From contig JAVBPU010000026.1 in the NCBI GenBank assembly GCA_031549415.1, positions 7,465-71,464 of the forward strand: a DNA stretch of 64,000 nucleotides, in the 5' to 3' direction. Shown in pieces: positions 8,547-16,577 of the stretch. The notes under the pieces are model-generated. The model searched no databases. It was not told the DNA's origin and was given only the letters and a program-made list of their open reading frames with translations. The DNA comes from Limiplasma sp031549415. GTDB taxonomy: Bacteria > Bacillota > Clostridia > Christensenellales > Aristaeellaceae. Numbering within the stretch: position 1 is the stretch's first letter; every line of letters starts with the position of its first letter. A program made the translations under genes and the position numbers.

Positions 8547-9662
8547 ATGGGTTGCCGAAAAAAAGCATGGGCCCTTTTTGGGCTGTGGGCCTGGCTGGCG
8601 GGGGCGGGCTGTGCCTTGGGGGAAAGCAAGGTGTATACCTTTGCGCCCCAGGCGGTGCCCAAGGAGCTGACGGAGACCGCCTTGCAGGTTTGCGCCGGGG
8701 ACGTGACCCTGACGTTGACCTTTGCGGGGGACTGCACCTTGGGCGGCACGGCGGGTACCCTGAGCGCCGCCAGAGGGTTTGGCGGCGTGGTGGAGAAAAG
8801 CGGGCTGGCCTATCCCTTTGCCAAGCTGCAATCCCTGTTTGCCACCGATGACTTCACCGTGGTGAATCTGGAAGGGGTGCTTTCGGACCAGAAGCGGGAC
8901 AAGGCCCCCGGCAGGCGCTTTTGCTTTATCGGAAAAAGCAGCTATGCGGGCATTTTGAGCCAGGGCAGCGTAGAGGCCGTGAACCTGGCCAACAACCATA
9001 CCCTGGATTATGGCCGGGAGGGGTATCAGGACACGGTCCAGGCGCTGGAGCAGGAGCATATCGCTTATTTTGGCGAGGACGCGGTGACCGTGCTGGAAAA
9101 GGATGGCGTGCGCATTGGGTTCACCGGCAGCCAATTTGGCGTGGACCCGCAGGCCCTGGGCCTTCAAATGGAAGCCCTGCGGCGGGCGGGCTGCCAGTGG
9201 GTGGTTCATTCCCTGCACGCCGGGGAAGAGTATGCGCAGGCCCCCACCCGCAGGCAGCGGGATGCCGCGGCCCAAGCGGTGGAAAGCGGCGCGAAGCTGG
9301 TGGTGGGGCACCATCCCCATGTGGTGCAGGGCATGGAGCTGCTGCAGGGCGTGCCGGTGCTGTACAGCCTGGGCAATGGCAGCTTTGGCGGAAACGGGCT
9401 GCCCAAGACGCTGGACGCGGCGCTTTTGCGGGTGGAGCTTTCCTTCTCCGAGGGGGAGCTTCAACAGATGCAGCTGACGATCTGGCCCCTGCGCAGCAGC
9501 GGAGAAAGGCGAAGGAACAATTACCAGCCGGTGCTGGTGGAGGGGGAGGATGCCCTGCGGGTGATGGACAAGCTGCAAAACGCCTCCTTTATCGGCCTGG
9601 CCCCCTATGTGGAGGGCCAGGGCGCTCGGCAGCCGGTGATCCGCTACACCAACCAGGAATGA
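8547..9662 (+). CDS. CapA-like (PGA_cap) calcineurin-fold secreted protein
   Basis: A 371-residue protein of the CapA/PgsA family (metallophosphatase fold, best known from poly-gamma-glutamate capsule synthesis). Typical landmarks: TLTFAGDCTLGG at the start of the domain, FTVVNLEGVLS, VNLANNHTLDYG, IGFTGSQFG, and VVGHHPHVVQG with LYSLGNGSFGG near the end. A hydrophobic N-terminal segment (WALFGLWAWLAGAGCA) suggests export, with a possible but poor lipobox. No capB/capC genes are nearby, so capsule synthesis is not implied. ATG 8547 is the first start after noc. Confidence 0.8.
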   Translation: MGCRKKAWALFGLWAWLAGAGCALGESKVYTFAPQAVPKELTETALQVCAGDVTLTLTFAGDCTLGGTAGTLSAARGFGGVVEKSGLAYPFAKLQSLFATDDFTVVNLEGVLSDQKRDKAPGRRFCFIGKSSYAGILSQGSVEAVNLANNHTLDYGREGYQDTVQALEQEHIAYFGEDAVTVLEKDGVRIGFTGSQFGVDPQALGLQMEALRRAGCQWVVHSLHAGEEYAQAPTRRQRDAAAQAVESGAKLVVGHHPHVVQGMELLQGVPVLYSLGNGSFGGNGLPKTLDAALLRVELSFSEGELQQMQLTIWPLRSSGERRRNNYQPVLVEGEDALRVMDKLQNASFIGLAPYVEGQGARQPVIRYTNQE

Positions 9663-9824
9663 AGGGGCCAAAAGCAGGGAGCAAAAGGGCAGGGACAGGG
9701 GCCAGCAAAAATATTGAACAAATCGAAAAAATGGTAGCGTCCGAAGAGGCTTTATGGTAAACTGATCAATGGGCTATGCCCAACATTGAGCGGGAGTCCA
9801 TGGACTCTGCGGGGGAATGATCGC

Positions 9825-10898
9825 ATGAACAACAGGGTACAGCGGCTGTTGGAGCTGATGAAGGCCACAAAGCACCACGCGGTGCTGATTCACAACCCTT
9901 CCAATATGTTTTACCTGTCCGGCTATACCGGGGAGGGTTGCCTGTTTATCAGCGGCGCGGTTTGCGCCGTGGTGACGGATTTCCGCTATACGGAGCAGGC
10001 GGAAAACCAGGCCCAGGGCTTTGGCGTGAGGATGACGGAAAAAGCCAAAACCCAGGAGGACCTTGTGAAAGCCCTGTGCCTGGAGCAGGGCGTGGACAAG
10101 CTGTTCTATGAAGATGATTTCCTGACGGTGCGGGACTTTGAAAAGCTGAAAGACGAAATCAAGGGCGTGGAGTGGAAGCCTGTGGCAGGCGCTCCGGAGC
10201 AGCTTCGTTCGGTGAAGGACGACGGGGAATTGGCCCTGATCGAAAAGGCCTGCAAAATCACCGGGGATACCTTTGAAAGGCTGCTTTCCTATGTGAAGGC
10301 AGGCATGAGCGAGAAGGAAATTGCTTGCTGGATCGAATACGACATGCGAAGCCACGGCGCGGACCGGGCGGCCTTTTCCACCATTGTGGCCGCAGGCGCT
10401 AACGGGTCCTTGCCCCATGCGGTCCCCAGCGAGTACAGGCTGGGGCAGGGGGACATGGTCACAGTGGATTTTGGCGCGAAAGTGGACGGCTACTGCGCGG
10501 ACATGACCCGCACCTTCGCCCTGGGCCAGCCCAGCGAGGAAATGCGGAAGGTCTATGAGGTTGTGCAAAAAGCCCAACAGATGGCCCAGGATGCCGTAGC
10601 CGCGGGCAAGGGTTGCCGGGAGATTGACAGCATCGCCCGGGATTACATTGGCCAGCAGGGCTATGAGGGCCGCTTTGGCCACGGGCTGGGGCACAGCCTG
10701 GGCATTGATGTCCACGAGACGCCGCGCTGCAACCAGCAGGCCAACAGCACCTTCAAGGAAGGCCAGATCATGACGGTGGAACCCGGCATCTATCTGCCCG
10801 GCGTTGGGGGCGTGCGCATCGAAAACACTGTGGTGGTCACCAAGGATGGGTGCAGGTCCTTCACGCTGCCCAGCCGCGATTTAATCATCATTTCATAA
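9825..10898 (+). CDS. M24 family Xaa-Pro aminopeptidase
   Basis: A 357-residue aminopeptidase P-type enzyme that removes an N-terminal residue preceding proline. The N-terminal creatinase-like domain is followed by the pita-bread catalytic domain with all five metal ligands: Asp in TVDFGAK (about 214), Asp in ADMTRTF (about 226), His in GHGLGHSLGID (about 289), Glu in TVEPGIY (about 321) and Glu in VRIENT (about 334). Just upstream of efp, the same order as in Bacillus. ATG 9825 matches the family N-terminus; the ribosome-binding site is weak. Confidence 0.92.
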   Translation: MNNRVQRLLELMKATKHHAVLIHNPSNMFYLSGYTGEGCLFISGAVCAVVTDFRYTEQAENQAQGFGVRMTEKAKTQEDLVKALCLEQGVDKLFYEDDFLTVRDFEKLKDEIKGVEWKPVAGAPEQLRSVKDDGELALIEKACKITGDTFERLLSYVKAGMSEKEIACWIEYDMRSHGADRAAFSTIVAAGANGSLPHAVPSEYRLGQGDMVTVDFGAKVDGYCADMTRTFALGQPSEEMRKVYEVVQKAQQMAQDAVAAGKGCREIDSIARDYIGQQGYEGRFGHGLGHSLGIDVHETPRCNQQANSTFKEGQIMTVEPGIYLPGVGGVRIENTVVVTKDGCRSFTLPSRDLIIIS

Positions 10899-10935
10899 AT
10901 AATATCCTGGATTGATTGTGAACGGAGGAGAACCA

Positions 10936-11496
10936 ATGATTACAGCAGGCGATTTTAGAAAAGGGATTACCGTGGAGTGGGATGGCGGGGTTTGGACCGT
11001 TGTGGATTTTCAGCACGTGAAGCCGGGCAAGGGCGCGGCCTTTGTGCGGACCAAAATCAAAAACATCATGAACGGCGCGGTGGTGGAGCGCAGCTTCAAC
11101 CCCACCGATAAAATGCCCCGGGCCATCGTGGAAACCAAGGAAATGTCTTACGTGTATGAGGACGGCGGCCTGTATTACTTCATGGACACCGAAACCTATG
11201 AGCAGATTCCGCTGAACAAGGACCAGGTGGAGGATGCCATCCCCTTTGTGAAGGAAGGCACCAACGTGACGGTGAAATTCTTTAAGGGCAGCGCGTTCAG
11301 CGTGGAAGCGCCGAATTTTGTGGAGCTGGAGATTGTTGACACCGAGCCTGGCTTTAAGGGCGACACCGCCAGCAACACCTATAAGCCGGCCAAGCTGGAA
11401 ACCGGGTATTCCTTGCAGGTTCCCCTGTTCATCAACACCGGCGACCGCATCCGCGTGGACACCCGCTCCGGCGAGTACATGGAGCGCTGCAAGTAA
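10936..11496 (+). CDS. efp: Translation elongation factor P
   Basis: A 186-residue EF-P, which rescues ribosomes stalled at polyproline. Three beta-barrel domains are covered from MITAGDFRKG to the C-terminal SGEYMERCK. The tip loop HVKPGKGAAF carries Lys32, the position modified in other species. No EpmA or YmfI-type modification gene is seen in the window, as expected for unlinked genes. ATG 10936 follows GGAGGAG by five bases. The proline-rich membrane protein and IF-2 of this window are plausible beneficiaries. Confidence 0.96.
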   Translation: MITAGDFRKGITVEWDGGVWTVVDFQHVKPGKGAAFVRTKIKNIMNGAVVERSFNPTDKMPRAIVETKEMSYVYEDGGLYYFMDTETYEQIPLNKDQVEDAIPFVKEGTNVTVKFFKGSAFSVEAPNFVELEIVDTEPGFKGDTASNTYKPAKLETGYSLQVPLFINTGDRIRVDTRSGEYMERCK

Positions 11497-11550
11497 AGGA
11501 CTGACAAGCGGGCATTTCCCATGAAGCGGAAGGCCGCGAAAGGAGTTTCC

Positions 11551-11982
11551 ATGAGTAATTTGACCGATCGGACGGCCTATTTGAGGGGTTTGGCGGAGGG
11601 CATGAAGCTGTCCAAGGACCAGAACGAGCACAAGCTGATGCTGGAAATGCTGGCCGTGATGGATGAAATGGCCCAAAAGGTGGCGGAGCTGGAGGGCGAT
11701 TTGGCCGAGCTGGACGAATATGTGGAGTCCATTGACGAGGACCTGAGCGACATGGAAGAGGTTCTCTTTGGCGATGAGGACGAGGACGGCGAGTACGACG
11801 AGGACGATGAGGATGAGGAATACGTCTTTGACGAGAATGAGGAGTTGTCCTTTGAATGCCCTCATTGCGGAAACCCCATGAAGCTCAAGGCGTCGGACAT
11901 TGATTTTGACCAAAGCCCCGTCTGCCCGAAGTGCGACAAGCCCTTTTTCCAGGACGTGATGGAAGGCGAGGACGAGGAATAA
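11551..11982 (+). CDS. Acidic zinc-ribbon protein, CD1247 N-terminal domain type
   Basis: A 143-residue protein. The N-terminal half (TDRTAYLRGLAEGMKL and following coiled-coil-like helix) matches proteins annotated CD1247 N-terminal domain-containing in Clostridia. A very acidic linker (about residues 75-105, mostly Asp and Glu) leads to a C-terminal zinc ribbon with CPHCGNP and CPKCDKP, two CxxC pairs. Function unknown. Start ATG 11551 has AAAGGAG upstream. It follows efp by 54 bases and ends at a strong terminator, so it is probably cotranscribed with efp. Confidence 0.75.
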   Translation: MSNLTDRTAYLRGLAEGMKLSKDQNEHKLMLEMLAVMDEMAQKVAELEGDLAELDEYVESIDEDLSDMEEVLFGDEDEDGEYDEDDEDEEYVFDENEELSFECPHCGNPMKLKASDIDFDQSPVCPKCDKPFFQDVMEGEDEE

Positions 11983-12005
11983 ACCGCCTGCGGACCAGCC
12001 ATTGA

Positions 12006-12044
12006 AAAAAGCCGCCGAAGCATGCTCTGCTTCGGCGGCTTTTT
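12006..12044 (+). terminator. Intrinsic terminator after the efp operon
   Basis: GCCGCCGAAGCA pairs with TGCTTCGGCGGC around a five-base loop and runs into TTTTT; A-tract on the other side makes it potentially bidirectional. Confidence 0.9.
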
Positions 12045-12079
12045 GATGGCATCGGGAACCGTTTGTTACAAGTATTCTA

Positions 12080-12108
12080 TTGACAGACGCGTTAGACAGT
12101 TGTAGTAT
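12080..12108 (+). promoter_or_regulatory. Sigma-A promoter of blaI-M56 operon
   Basis: Perfect TTGACA (12080-12085), 17-base spacer, TAGTAT (12103-12108). The -10 overlaps the first BlaI-type dyad. Confidence 0.85.
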
Positions 12109-12127
12109 GAATTAGACATATGTCGTA
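12092..12127 (+). promoter_or_regulatory. Two BlaI-type operator dyads
   Basis: TTAGACAGTTGTAGTA at 12092-12107 and TTAGACATATGTCGTA at 12112-12127 share the form TTAGACA-NN-TGT-N-GTA, near-palindromes like the TACA-NN-TGTA operators of BlaI/MecI. They start 20 bases apart, about two helical turns, with one over the -10 and one over the expected transcription start. Confidence 0.75.
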
Positions 12128-12141
12128 TGGAGGGATGCGCA

Positions 12142-12525
12142 ATGAGCAAGCCCATGCAGCTTTCGGATGCGGAGCTGAAAATTATGCAGGTGCTGTGGGA
12201 GCAGAACCCCCAGACCATGGCGCAGGTGACCCAGACCCTTTTTCCCGAAACCGCCTGGACCAAAAACACGGTGATCACGCTTCTCAAGCGAATGATTGCC
12301 AAGGGTGCTGTGAGCGTGGACGAAACGGCTTTCCCCAAAACCTATACGCCTGTATTGGACCGGAAGGCGGTGGCCAAGCAGGAAACAAAAAGCCTGCTGA
12401 AACGCCTGTTTCAGGGCAGCCCCACCATGCTGATGAGCAACATGGTGGAGGAAGGCGGCGTTACCAACGACGAGCTGGACGAGATGATTCGCCTGCTGCA
12501 AAAAGCAAAGGAGGAACGCGCATGA
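12142..12525 (+). CDS. BlaI/MecI-family transcriptional repressor
   Basis: A 127-residue penicillinase-repressor family protein: winged helix-turn-helix with the hallmark LSDAELKIMQVLWE and KNTVITLLKRMIAKGAV, followed by a C-terminal dimerisation helix region. In the paradigm the repressor is cleaved after a partner sensor protease detects a signal. ATG 12142 follows GGAGGG; the stop overlaps the sensor gene (ATGA). Two matching dyads lie in its own promoter, so it very probably autoregulates. No beta-lactamase gene is nearby, so the regulon is probably not classical penicillinase control. Confidence 0.9.
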   Translation: MSKPMQLSDAELKIMQVLWEQNPQTMAQVTQTLFPETAWTKNTVITLLKRMIAKGAVSVDETAFPKTYTPVLDRKAVAKQETKSLLKRLFQGSPTMLMSNMVEEGGVTNDELDEMIRLLQKAKEERA

Positions 12526-14627
12526 TACCGCAGAGCATTCTTGATTTTTTCCACGCGGGCAAGAGCCTGCCCTTTCGCAGCATGACCTATTTCAACTTCC
12601 TGCTGGAGGCCACCCTGGCGGGCAGCGTGCTCATCCTTGTGGTGCTGGTTTTGCGCCAGGTGTTCCGCAGGCAGATTGGCAGCCGGCTGGTGTACCTGGC
12701 CTGGGTGCTGGTGGCCATTCGCCTGCTGCTGCCCGTGGCCCTCCCCAACCCGCTGATGGATCAGTTCCGCCCCACCTACTCCACGGATGCGGGGGCGCGC
12801 CCGGTGGCCGATCAGATCCGGGTGCGCTATGTGGATACGCTGTCGGACCTGTCCCGCAGTTTTTCCTCCGGGGGCAGCACCGGAACCGTCTCCCCCCTGG
12901 AAAGAAGCCTGTCGAGCCTGACCCTTGACATTGCCTCCTATACCTCCTACGGCTGGTTCGGCAAGGGCTACCTGCTTTTCTATATGGCGGGCGGCCTCAT
13001 CGTGGCGGCGGTTTTCACCGGGCGGCATCTTCGCTTCCGGGGCAAGCTGAAGAAAAATACCATTGGTACGCTGGAAGGCCCGCAAAGGGAGCTGTACCAA
13101 CAGCTGTGTAAACGGATCGGCGTCAAAGAGCTTCCTGTTTTTTACGCGGACCCCCTGCCGGTGCCCTGCCTGGTGGGCGTGTTTCGGCCTGTCATCGCGC
13201 TGCCTCTCCTGCTGCCGCCGGAATCGCTGGGGGAGGTGCTGGCCCACGAGCTGTACCACTACAAGGCCAAGGACCCCTGGTGGGTGCTTCTGCGCTGTGT
13301 TTGCTGCATGGTGCATTGGTTCAATCCCCTGGTATGGATCGGGCAGCGGTTTGTGAAGACGGACTGCGAGCTGGCCTGTGACGAGCGGGTGGCTTCCAAG
13401 CTGACCCAAGAGGAGCGGCTCCATTATGCGGGGACCCTGGTGAACACCGCCCAGCGGGCCTATGCGCCCCATGCGGGCGTGCTGGCCACGGGGCTCACCC
13501 TGACGGGCAAGAAGCTGCGGCGGCGCGTAAAAGCCATCACGCATATGCGGGCGGTGCGAAAGACGGCGGCGGCCATGGTGGCGGTGCTGACGGTGGCGGC
13601 GTTTTCCACGGCGGAGTCCGTGAAGCAAACCCATCTCCTCTCGGCGGATGCCTCAGTTTTTCCCTTCTCGGAAAACGACAGCTATCCGGTTCCCGAAGCC
13701 AACTTTGGCGAGCCCGTGGCGCTGTCGCCGCTTATGAGCGCCACCGAAGCCAAAGCCCAAGCAAAGCGCTATCTGCTGGCCTTGTATCCCCAGGATCAGG
13801 TGGCCATTGAAGGGGAGTATCTTTACCGCGTGCGAAACCTTGGAGAAAGCAGCTGGGAAGTCACCGTTTGGCCGCCAGAGGGCGGCAATGCGCCCAGGTA
13901 TTACATGGAACTGACAAGCGCAGGAAGGTTGGTTTCCTTGACCCAATCGGATATGTTTTCTAACGGGGATGAGCATCGAAACTCCCCCTTGGTGCTGCCC
14001 GCCAACCTGAAAAGCGTGCTGCTGGAGTATGGACAGCAGGTCAGCGGCGTTGTGCTGCAAGGCGCGGTCTTGGATCGAGCTGCGATTCATTCGGATATGG
14101 AAACCAGTGAGGCGCGCTATGTGGACTGCGTCTTGACAAACGCGGAGGCGAAATCTTCAAGTGCCAGCCTGACCGTGCAGATCGCGCCCGAGTTTCGCTT
14201 AGTGGGTGTGTATAGCATGATGGATAACGGCGTGATCACTCCAAAGAATAACCCGCGCATTGATCCGGGGATGCACCCGCTTGTTTATTCCAAGGACGCT
14301 TCCATCGGCTTTCAGGCGATCTTCTGGGGGCAGACGGACAGCCAATACGAGATTTCTCCAGAGGCGATGCTGACCTTGCAGGAGGCTTTTGACATTGCGG
14401 CAGAGGCCATGCTGGAAAGAAGCGGGCTTTCCAAGGAGGCGTTTTTAGAGCTGCCGCTGGGCTACGGCTACTACGACAAATCGAATTTTGACGGGGACAT
14501 CAGCGTGTGGCGGTTCGTGTGGCAGGTGAACCCGGACGAACCCATGGACCGGTACTGGGTGAGTGTTCCGGATATGGCCGCGCCGGAAAATATCAGCATC
14601 TCCATGCCGGGAGAGGGCTTGGGCTAA
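12522..14627 (+). CDS. M56 (BlaR1-like) membrane sensor metalloprotease with PepSY-like ectodomain
   Basis: A 701-residue protein. Membrane helices are visible near residues 27-50, 58-75, 150-170 and 350-365. The zinc protease motif HELYH is at about residues 242-246 in LAHELYHYKAKD, with the downstream acidic CELACDERVA. This is the M56 architecture of BlaR1/MecR1. The C-terminal 330 residues outside the membrane do not show a penicillin-binding SxxK/SxN/KTG set; instead two PepSY-like segments appear (about 405-480 and 610-690, for example LTSAGRLVSL and EAFDIAAEAMLERSG). It probably senses something other than beta-lactam and relieves the coupled repressor. ATG 12522 overlaps the repressor stop. 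Confidence 0.85.
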   Translation: MIPQSILDFFHAGKSLPFRSMTYFNFLLEATLAGSVLILVVLVLRQVFRRQIGSRLVYLAWVLVAIRLLLPVALPNPLMDQFRPTYSTDAGARPVADQIRVRYVDTLSDLSRSFSSGGSTGTVSPLERSLSSLTLDIASYTSYGWFGKGYLLFYMAGGLIVAAVFTGRHLRFRGKLKKNTIGTLEGPQRELYQQLCKRIGVKELPVFYADPLPVPCLVGVFRPVIALPLLLPPESLGEVLAHELYHYKAKDPWWVLLRCVCCMVHWFNPLVWIGQRFVKTDCELACDERVASKLTQEERLHYAGTLVNTAQRAYAPHAGVLATGLTLTGKKLRRRVKAITHMRAVRKTAAAMVAVLTVAAFSTAESVKQTHLLSADASVFPFSENDSYPVPEANFGEPVALSPLMSATEAKAQAKRYLLALYPQDQVAIEGEYLYRVRNLGESSWEVTVWPPEGGNAPRYYMELTSAGRLVSLTQSDMFSNGDEHRNSPLVLPANLKSVLLEYGQQVSGVVLQGAVLDRAAIHSDMETSEARYVDCVLTNAEAKSSSASLTVQIAPEFRLVGVYSMMDNGVITPKNNPRIDPGMHPLVYSKDASIGFQAIFWGQTDSQYEISPEAMLTLQEAFDIAAEAMLERSGLSKEAFLELPLGYGYYDKSNFDGDISVWRFVWQVNPDEPMDRYWVSVPDMAAPENISISMPGEGLG

Positions 14628-14666
14628 CTGCGGCATAAGGGCCGCCGCCCTTCACAATTTTTGCCT

Positions 14667-14691
14667 GAAGCGCCCATTTTATGGGCGTTTC
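14667..14691 (+). terminator. Probable terminator after the M56 gene
   Basis: GAAGCGCCCAT and ATGGGCGTTTC form an 11-base arm hairpin with a TTT loop (one mismatch), 40 bases after the stop. The following T-run is short. Confidence 0.6.
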
Positions 14692-14702
14692 ATAGATGGG
14701 TC

Positions 14703-14862
14703 CAGGGCGAAGCCCTGGGCGGGGCACCGCCAACGAGCATGCGCCCTGTGGGCGCTTTGCCGTAGGCAAAAGCGAGTGAGAGGTGGCAAGTAGAGGCGAG
14801 CACAAGGTACGGCAGTGCCTTGTGCGACACCGAACAACCGGATGTAGGGGCGGCAGCCCCTA
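14703..14862. repeat. Cluster of dispersed palindromic modules, copy 1
   Basis: CAGGGCGAAGCCCTG (14703-14717) and TAGGGGCGGCAGCCCCTA (14845-14862) are both found again, identical, in the cluster at 18245-18317. The short loops GAA(G) and GGCA are shared with other palindromes in the window. Confidence 0.7.
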
Positions 14863-14916
14863 ACGGACCTTTTTCCACAGGCTGGGGCGCATGCGCTTTT
14901 GCGCCTGCGCCTTTCC

Positions 14917-14945
14917 TTTACAATCTGGGCCAAAGGCTTTATAAT
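14917..14945 (+). promoter_or_regulatory. Strong sigma-A promoter for panT-coaX-hom
   Basis: TTTACA (14917-14922), 17-base spacer, perfect TATAAT (14940-14945). The leader to the first start is about 110 bases. Confidence 0.88.
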
Positions 14946-15064
14946 GCAACCAGGAGCCGCGCCAACATCCCCCCGGAGTTGGACGCGCCATGCGTTGGAA
15001 TGCCATGTTTGCCGCCTGGAAGCACGTCGGGTATCTCCTATGGAACTCGAACGGAGGGAACGCA

Positions 15065-15772
15065 ATGGAAAATAACAGTTTGCATCAAAACAGAAACAAG
15101 CGCAGCCAAAACACGCGCCGCATGGTGGTGGCGGCCATGCTCAGCGCCATTACAGCGGTGCTGGTGTTTACGCCCATCGGCATGATTCCGCTGCCTCCGC
15201 CCCTGCCGGCAGTGACCTTGGTGCACATCCCCGTCATTTTGGCGGCCCTGGTGGAAGGGCCCGTGGTGGGCTTGCTGGTGGGCCTGGTATTTGGGGCCTG
15301 TAGCTGGGTCCGCGCTTGGGAAAGCGGCATGGTGGGGCTGACCCTCTTCTTTCGGAACCCGCTGGTCAGCGTGCTGCCGCGGCTGCTGATCCCCTTGGTG
15401 GCGCTGGGGGTGTTCTGGCTGCTGCAAAAGCTGCGGCGGGGCAAGGTGCTGGACAAGGTGGCCACAGGTGTTGCGGCCTGCGTGGGAGCGCTGACCAACA
15501 CGGTTGGCTGTTTGGGCATGATTGTGCTGCTATACCGGCAAGAATTGAATGAGCTGCTGCAAGGAATTGTGGGCGGGGGCAACGCGGGGGCCGCAGAGTA
15601 CGCGGGCAATGGCGCGGCCTGGCTGGTGGCGGCGGTGGGCCTGCCCAACGGCATCGCGGAGGCCATTGTGGCGGCCATTTTGGTCCCTGTTTTGGTAACG
15701 GCGGTGGAAGCCATGAAAAGGCGCGGCGGGCACGGCGCGGCAAAGGCTGTACAAAAGGAGCGAAAGCCATGA
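15065..15772 (+). CDS. panT: ECF transporter S component, probably for pantothenate
   Basis: A 235-residue integral membrane protein with about six hydrophobic segments, the pattern of an ECF-transporter substrate-binding S component (MVVAAMLSAITAVLVF, then PVVGLLVGLVFGACSWV, and later LVAAVGLPNGIAEAIVAAILVPVL). It lies immediately before coaX with a four-base overlap; PanT-type S components are found next to pantothenate kinase in Bacillota, so pantothenate is the likely substrate. The shared EcfA/EcfA'/EcfT module is not in the window. ATG 15065 has GGAGGG upstream; an in-frame extension to 14990 lacks a ribosome-binding site. Confidence 0.8.
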   Translation: MENNSLHQNRNKRSQNTRRMVVAAMLSAITAVLVFTPIGMIPLPPPLPAVTLVHIPVILAALVEGPVVGLLVGLVFGACSWVRAWESGMVGLTLFFRNPLVSVLPRLLIPLVALGVFWLLQKLRRGKVLDKVATGVAACVGALTNTVGCLGMIVLLYRQELNELLQGIVGGGNAGAAEYAGNGAAWLVAAVGLPNGIAEAIVAAILVPVLVTAVEAMKRRGGHGAAKAVQKERKP

Positions 15773-16539
15773 TTTTGACCATGGACGTGGGAAATACCAA
15801 CATCAAAACCGCCCTGTTTGAAGGGGCGAACATGCTCAAATACTGGCGCATTTCCACCAACATAACCTATACGTCGGATGAGTATGGGCTGATCCTCTCC
15901 GGGTTGTTTGCCCATGAAGGGGTGGACATGGCCGAGGTGGAGGGCATTGTGATGTCCAGCGTGGTGCCCACCATCAACTTTACCTTGGAGCACATGTGCA
16001 AAAACTACTTTCAAAAAGCGCCCATGATGGTGGCCCCGGGCATTAAAACGGGCATCAACATCAAGTACGAAAACCCCAGGGAGCTGGGCAGCGACCGCAT
16101 CGCCAACGCGGTGGCCGCCTATGAGCTGTACGGCGGGCCATGTATTTTTATTGACTTTGGCACAGCCACCACCTTTGGGGCGGTGGACGGCAGCGGGTCC
16201 TTTGTGGGCGGCTGCATCTGCCCGGGCATCAAGCTGGCCAGCGAGGCCCTGGTGCGGGATACCGCCAAGCTGCCCCGTTTTGAACTGGTGAAGCCGGACC
16301 ATGTGATTGGCAAGACCACCGTGACGAACCTGCAATCCGGTTTGATTTACGGGTATATCGGGCAGGTGGAATACCTGGTCCGGCAGATGAAAAAGGAGCT
16401 GAAAGCGCCCAAGGCCTATGTGGTGGCCACGGGGGGCATGGCGGTGCTGGTGGCGGAGGACCAAAGCGTGATCAACCAGCTGGACGGCCTGCTGACCTTA
16501 AAGGGCCTTCGCATTTTGTATGAGCGGAACCAGCCGTAG
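15769..16539 (+). CDS. coaX: Type III pantothenate kinase
   Basis: A 256-residue ASKHA-fold kinase that phosphorylates pantothenate in the first step of coenzyme A synthesis. It shows the N-terminal phosphate motif DVGNTNIK (residues 6-13), SSVVPTIN, the substrate-region ELGSDRIANAV (about 104-114) and IDFGTATTFGAVD (about 126-138). Type III enzymes are not inhibited by CoA. The start overlaps the stop of the putative pantothenate transporter (ATGA), so uptake and phosphorylation are coupled. Confidence 0.95.
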   Translation: MILTMDVGNTNIKTALFEGANMLKYWRISTNITYTSDEYGLILSGLFAHEGVDMAEVEGIVMSSVVPTINFTLEHMCKNYFQKAPMMVAPGIKTGINIKYENPRELGSDRIANAVAAYELYGGPCIFIDFGTATTFGAVDGSGSFVGGCICPGIKLASEALVRDTAKLPRFELVKPDHVIGKTTVTNLQSGLIYGYIGQVEYLVRQMKKELKAPKAYVVATGGMAVLVAEDQSVINQLDGLLTLKGLRILYERNQP

Positions 16540-16577
16540 GCATACTGGCCAAGTGGGCTGTGAAAGGGTGGAACGGG

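Larger units (their letters stand above)
14628..15064. other. Intergenic region with palindromic modules and a promoter
   Basis: No gene is credible here. It holds a terminator-like hairpin (14667-14691), the palindrome CAGGGCGAAGCCCTG (14703-14717), an eight-base stem GCACAAGG/CCTTGTGC (14798-14823), the palindrome TAGGGGCGGCAGCCCCTA (14845-14862), the panT promoter (14917-14945), and a leader of about 110 bases with a possible GCGCCAAC/GTTGGACGC stem. Two of the palindromes recur at 18275-18317. Confidence 0.7.

Noticed and set aside
9700..9770. Promoter for pepP-efp
   Set aside because: TTGAAC and TAAACT are present but not at an acceptable spacing to each other; not strong enough to list.
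14628..15064. A small gene or riboswitch upstream of panT
   Set aside because: Open frames here are short, Arg/Pro/Cys-rich and run through palindromes; I could not match the leader to any riboswitch consensus.
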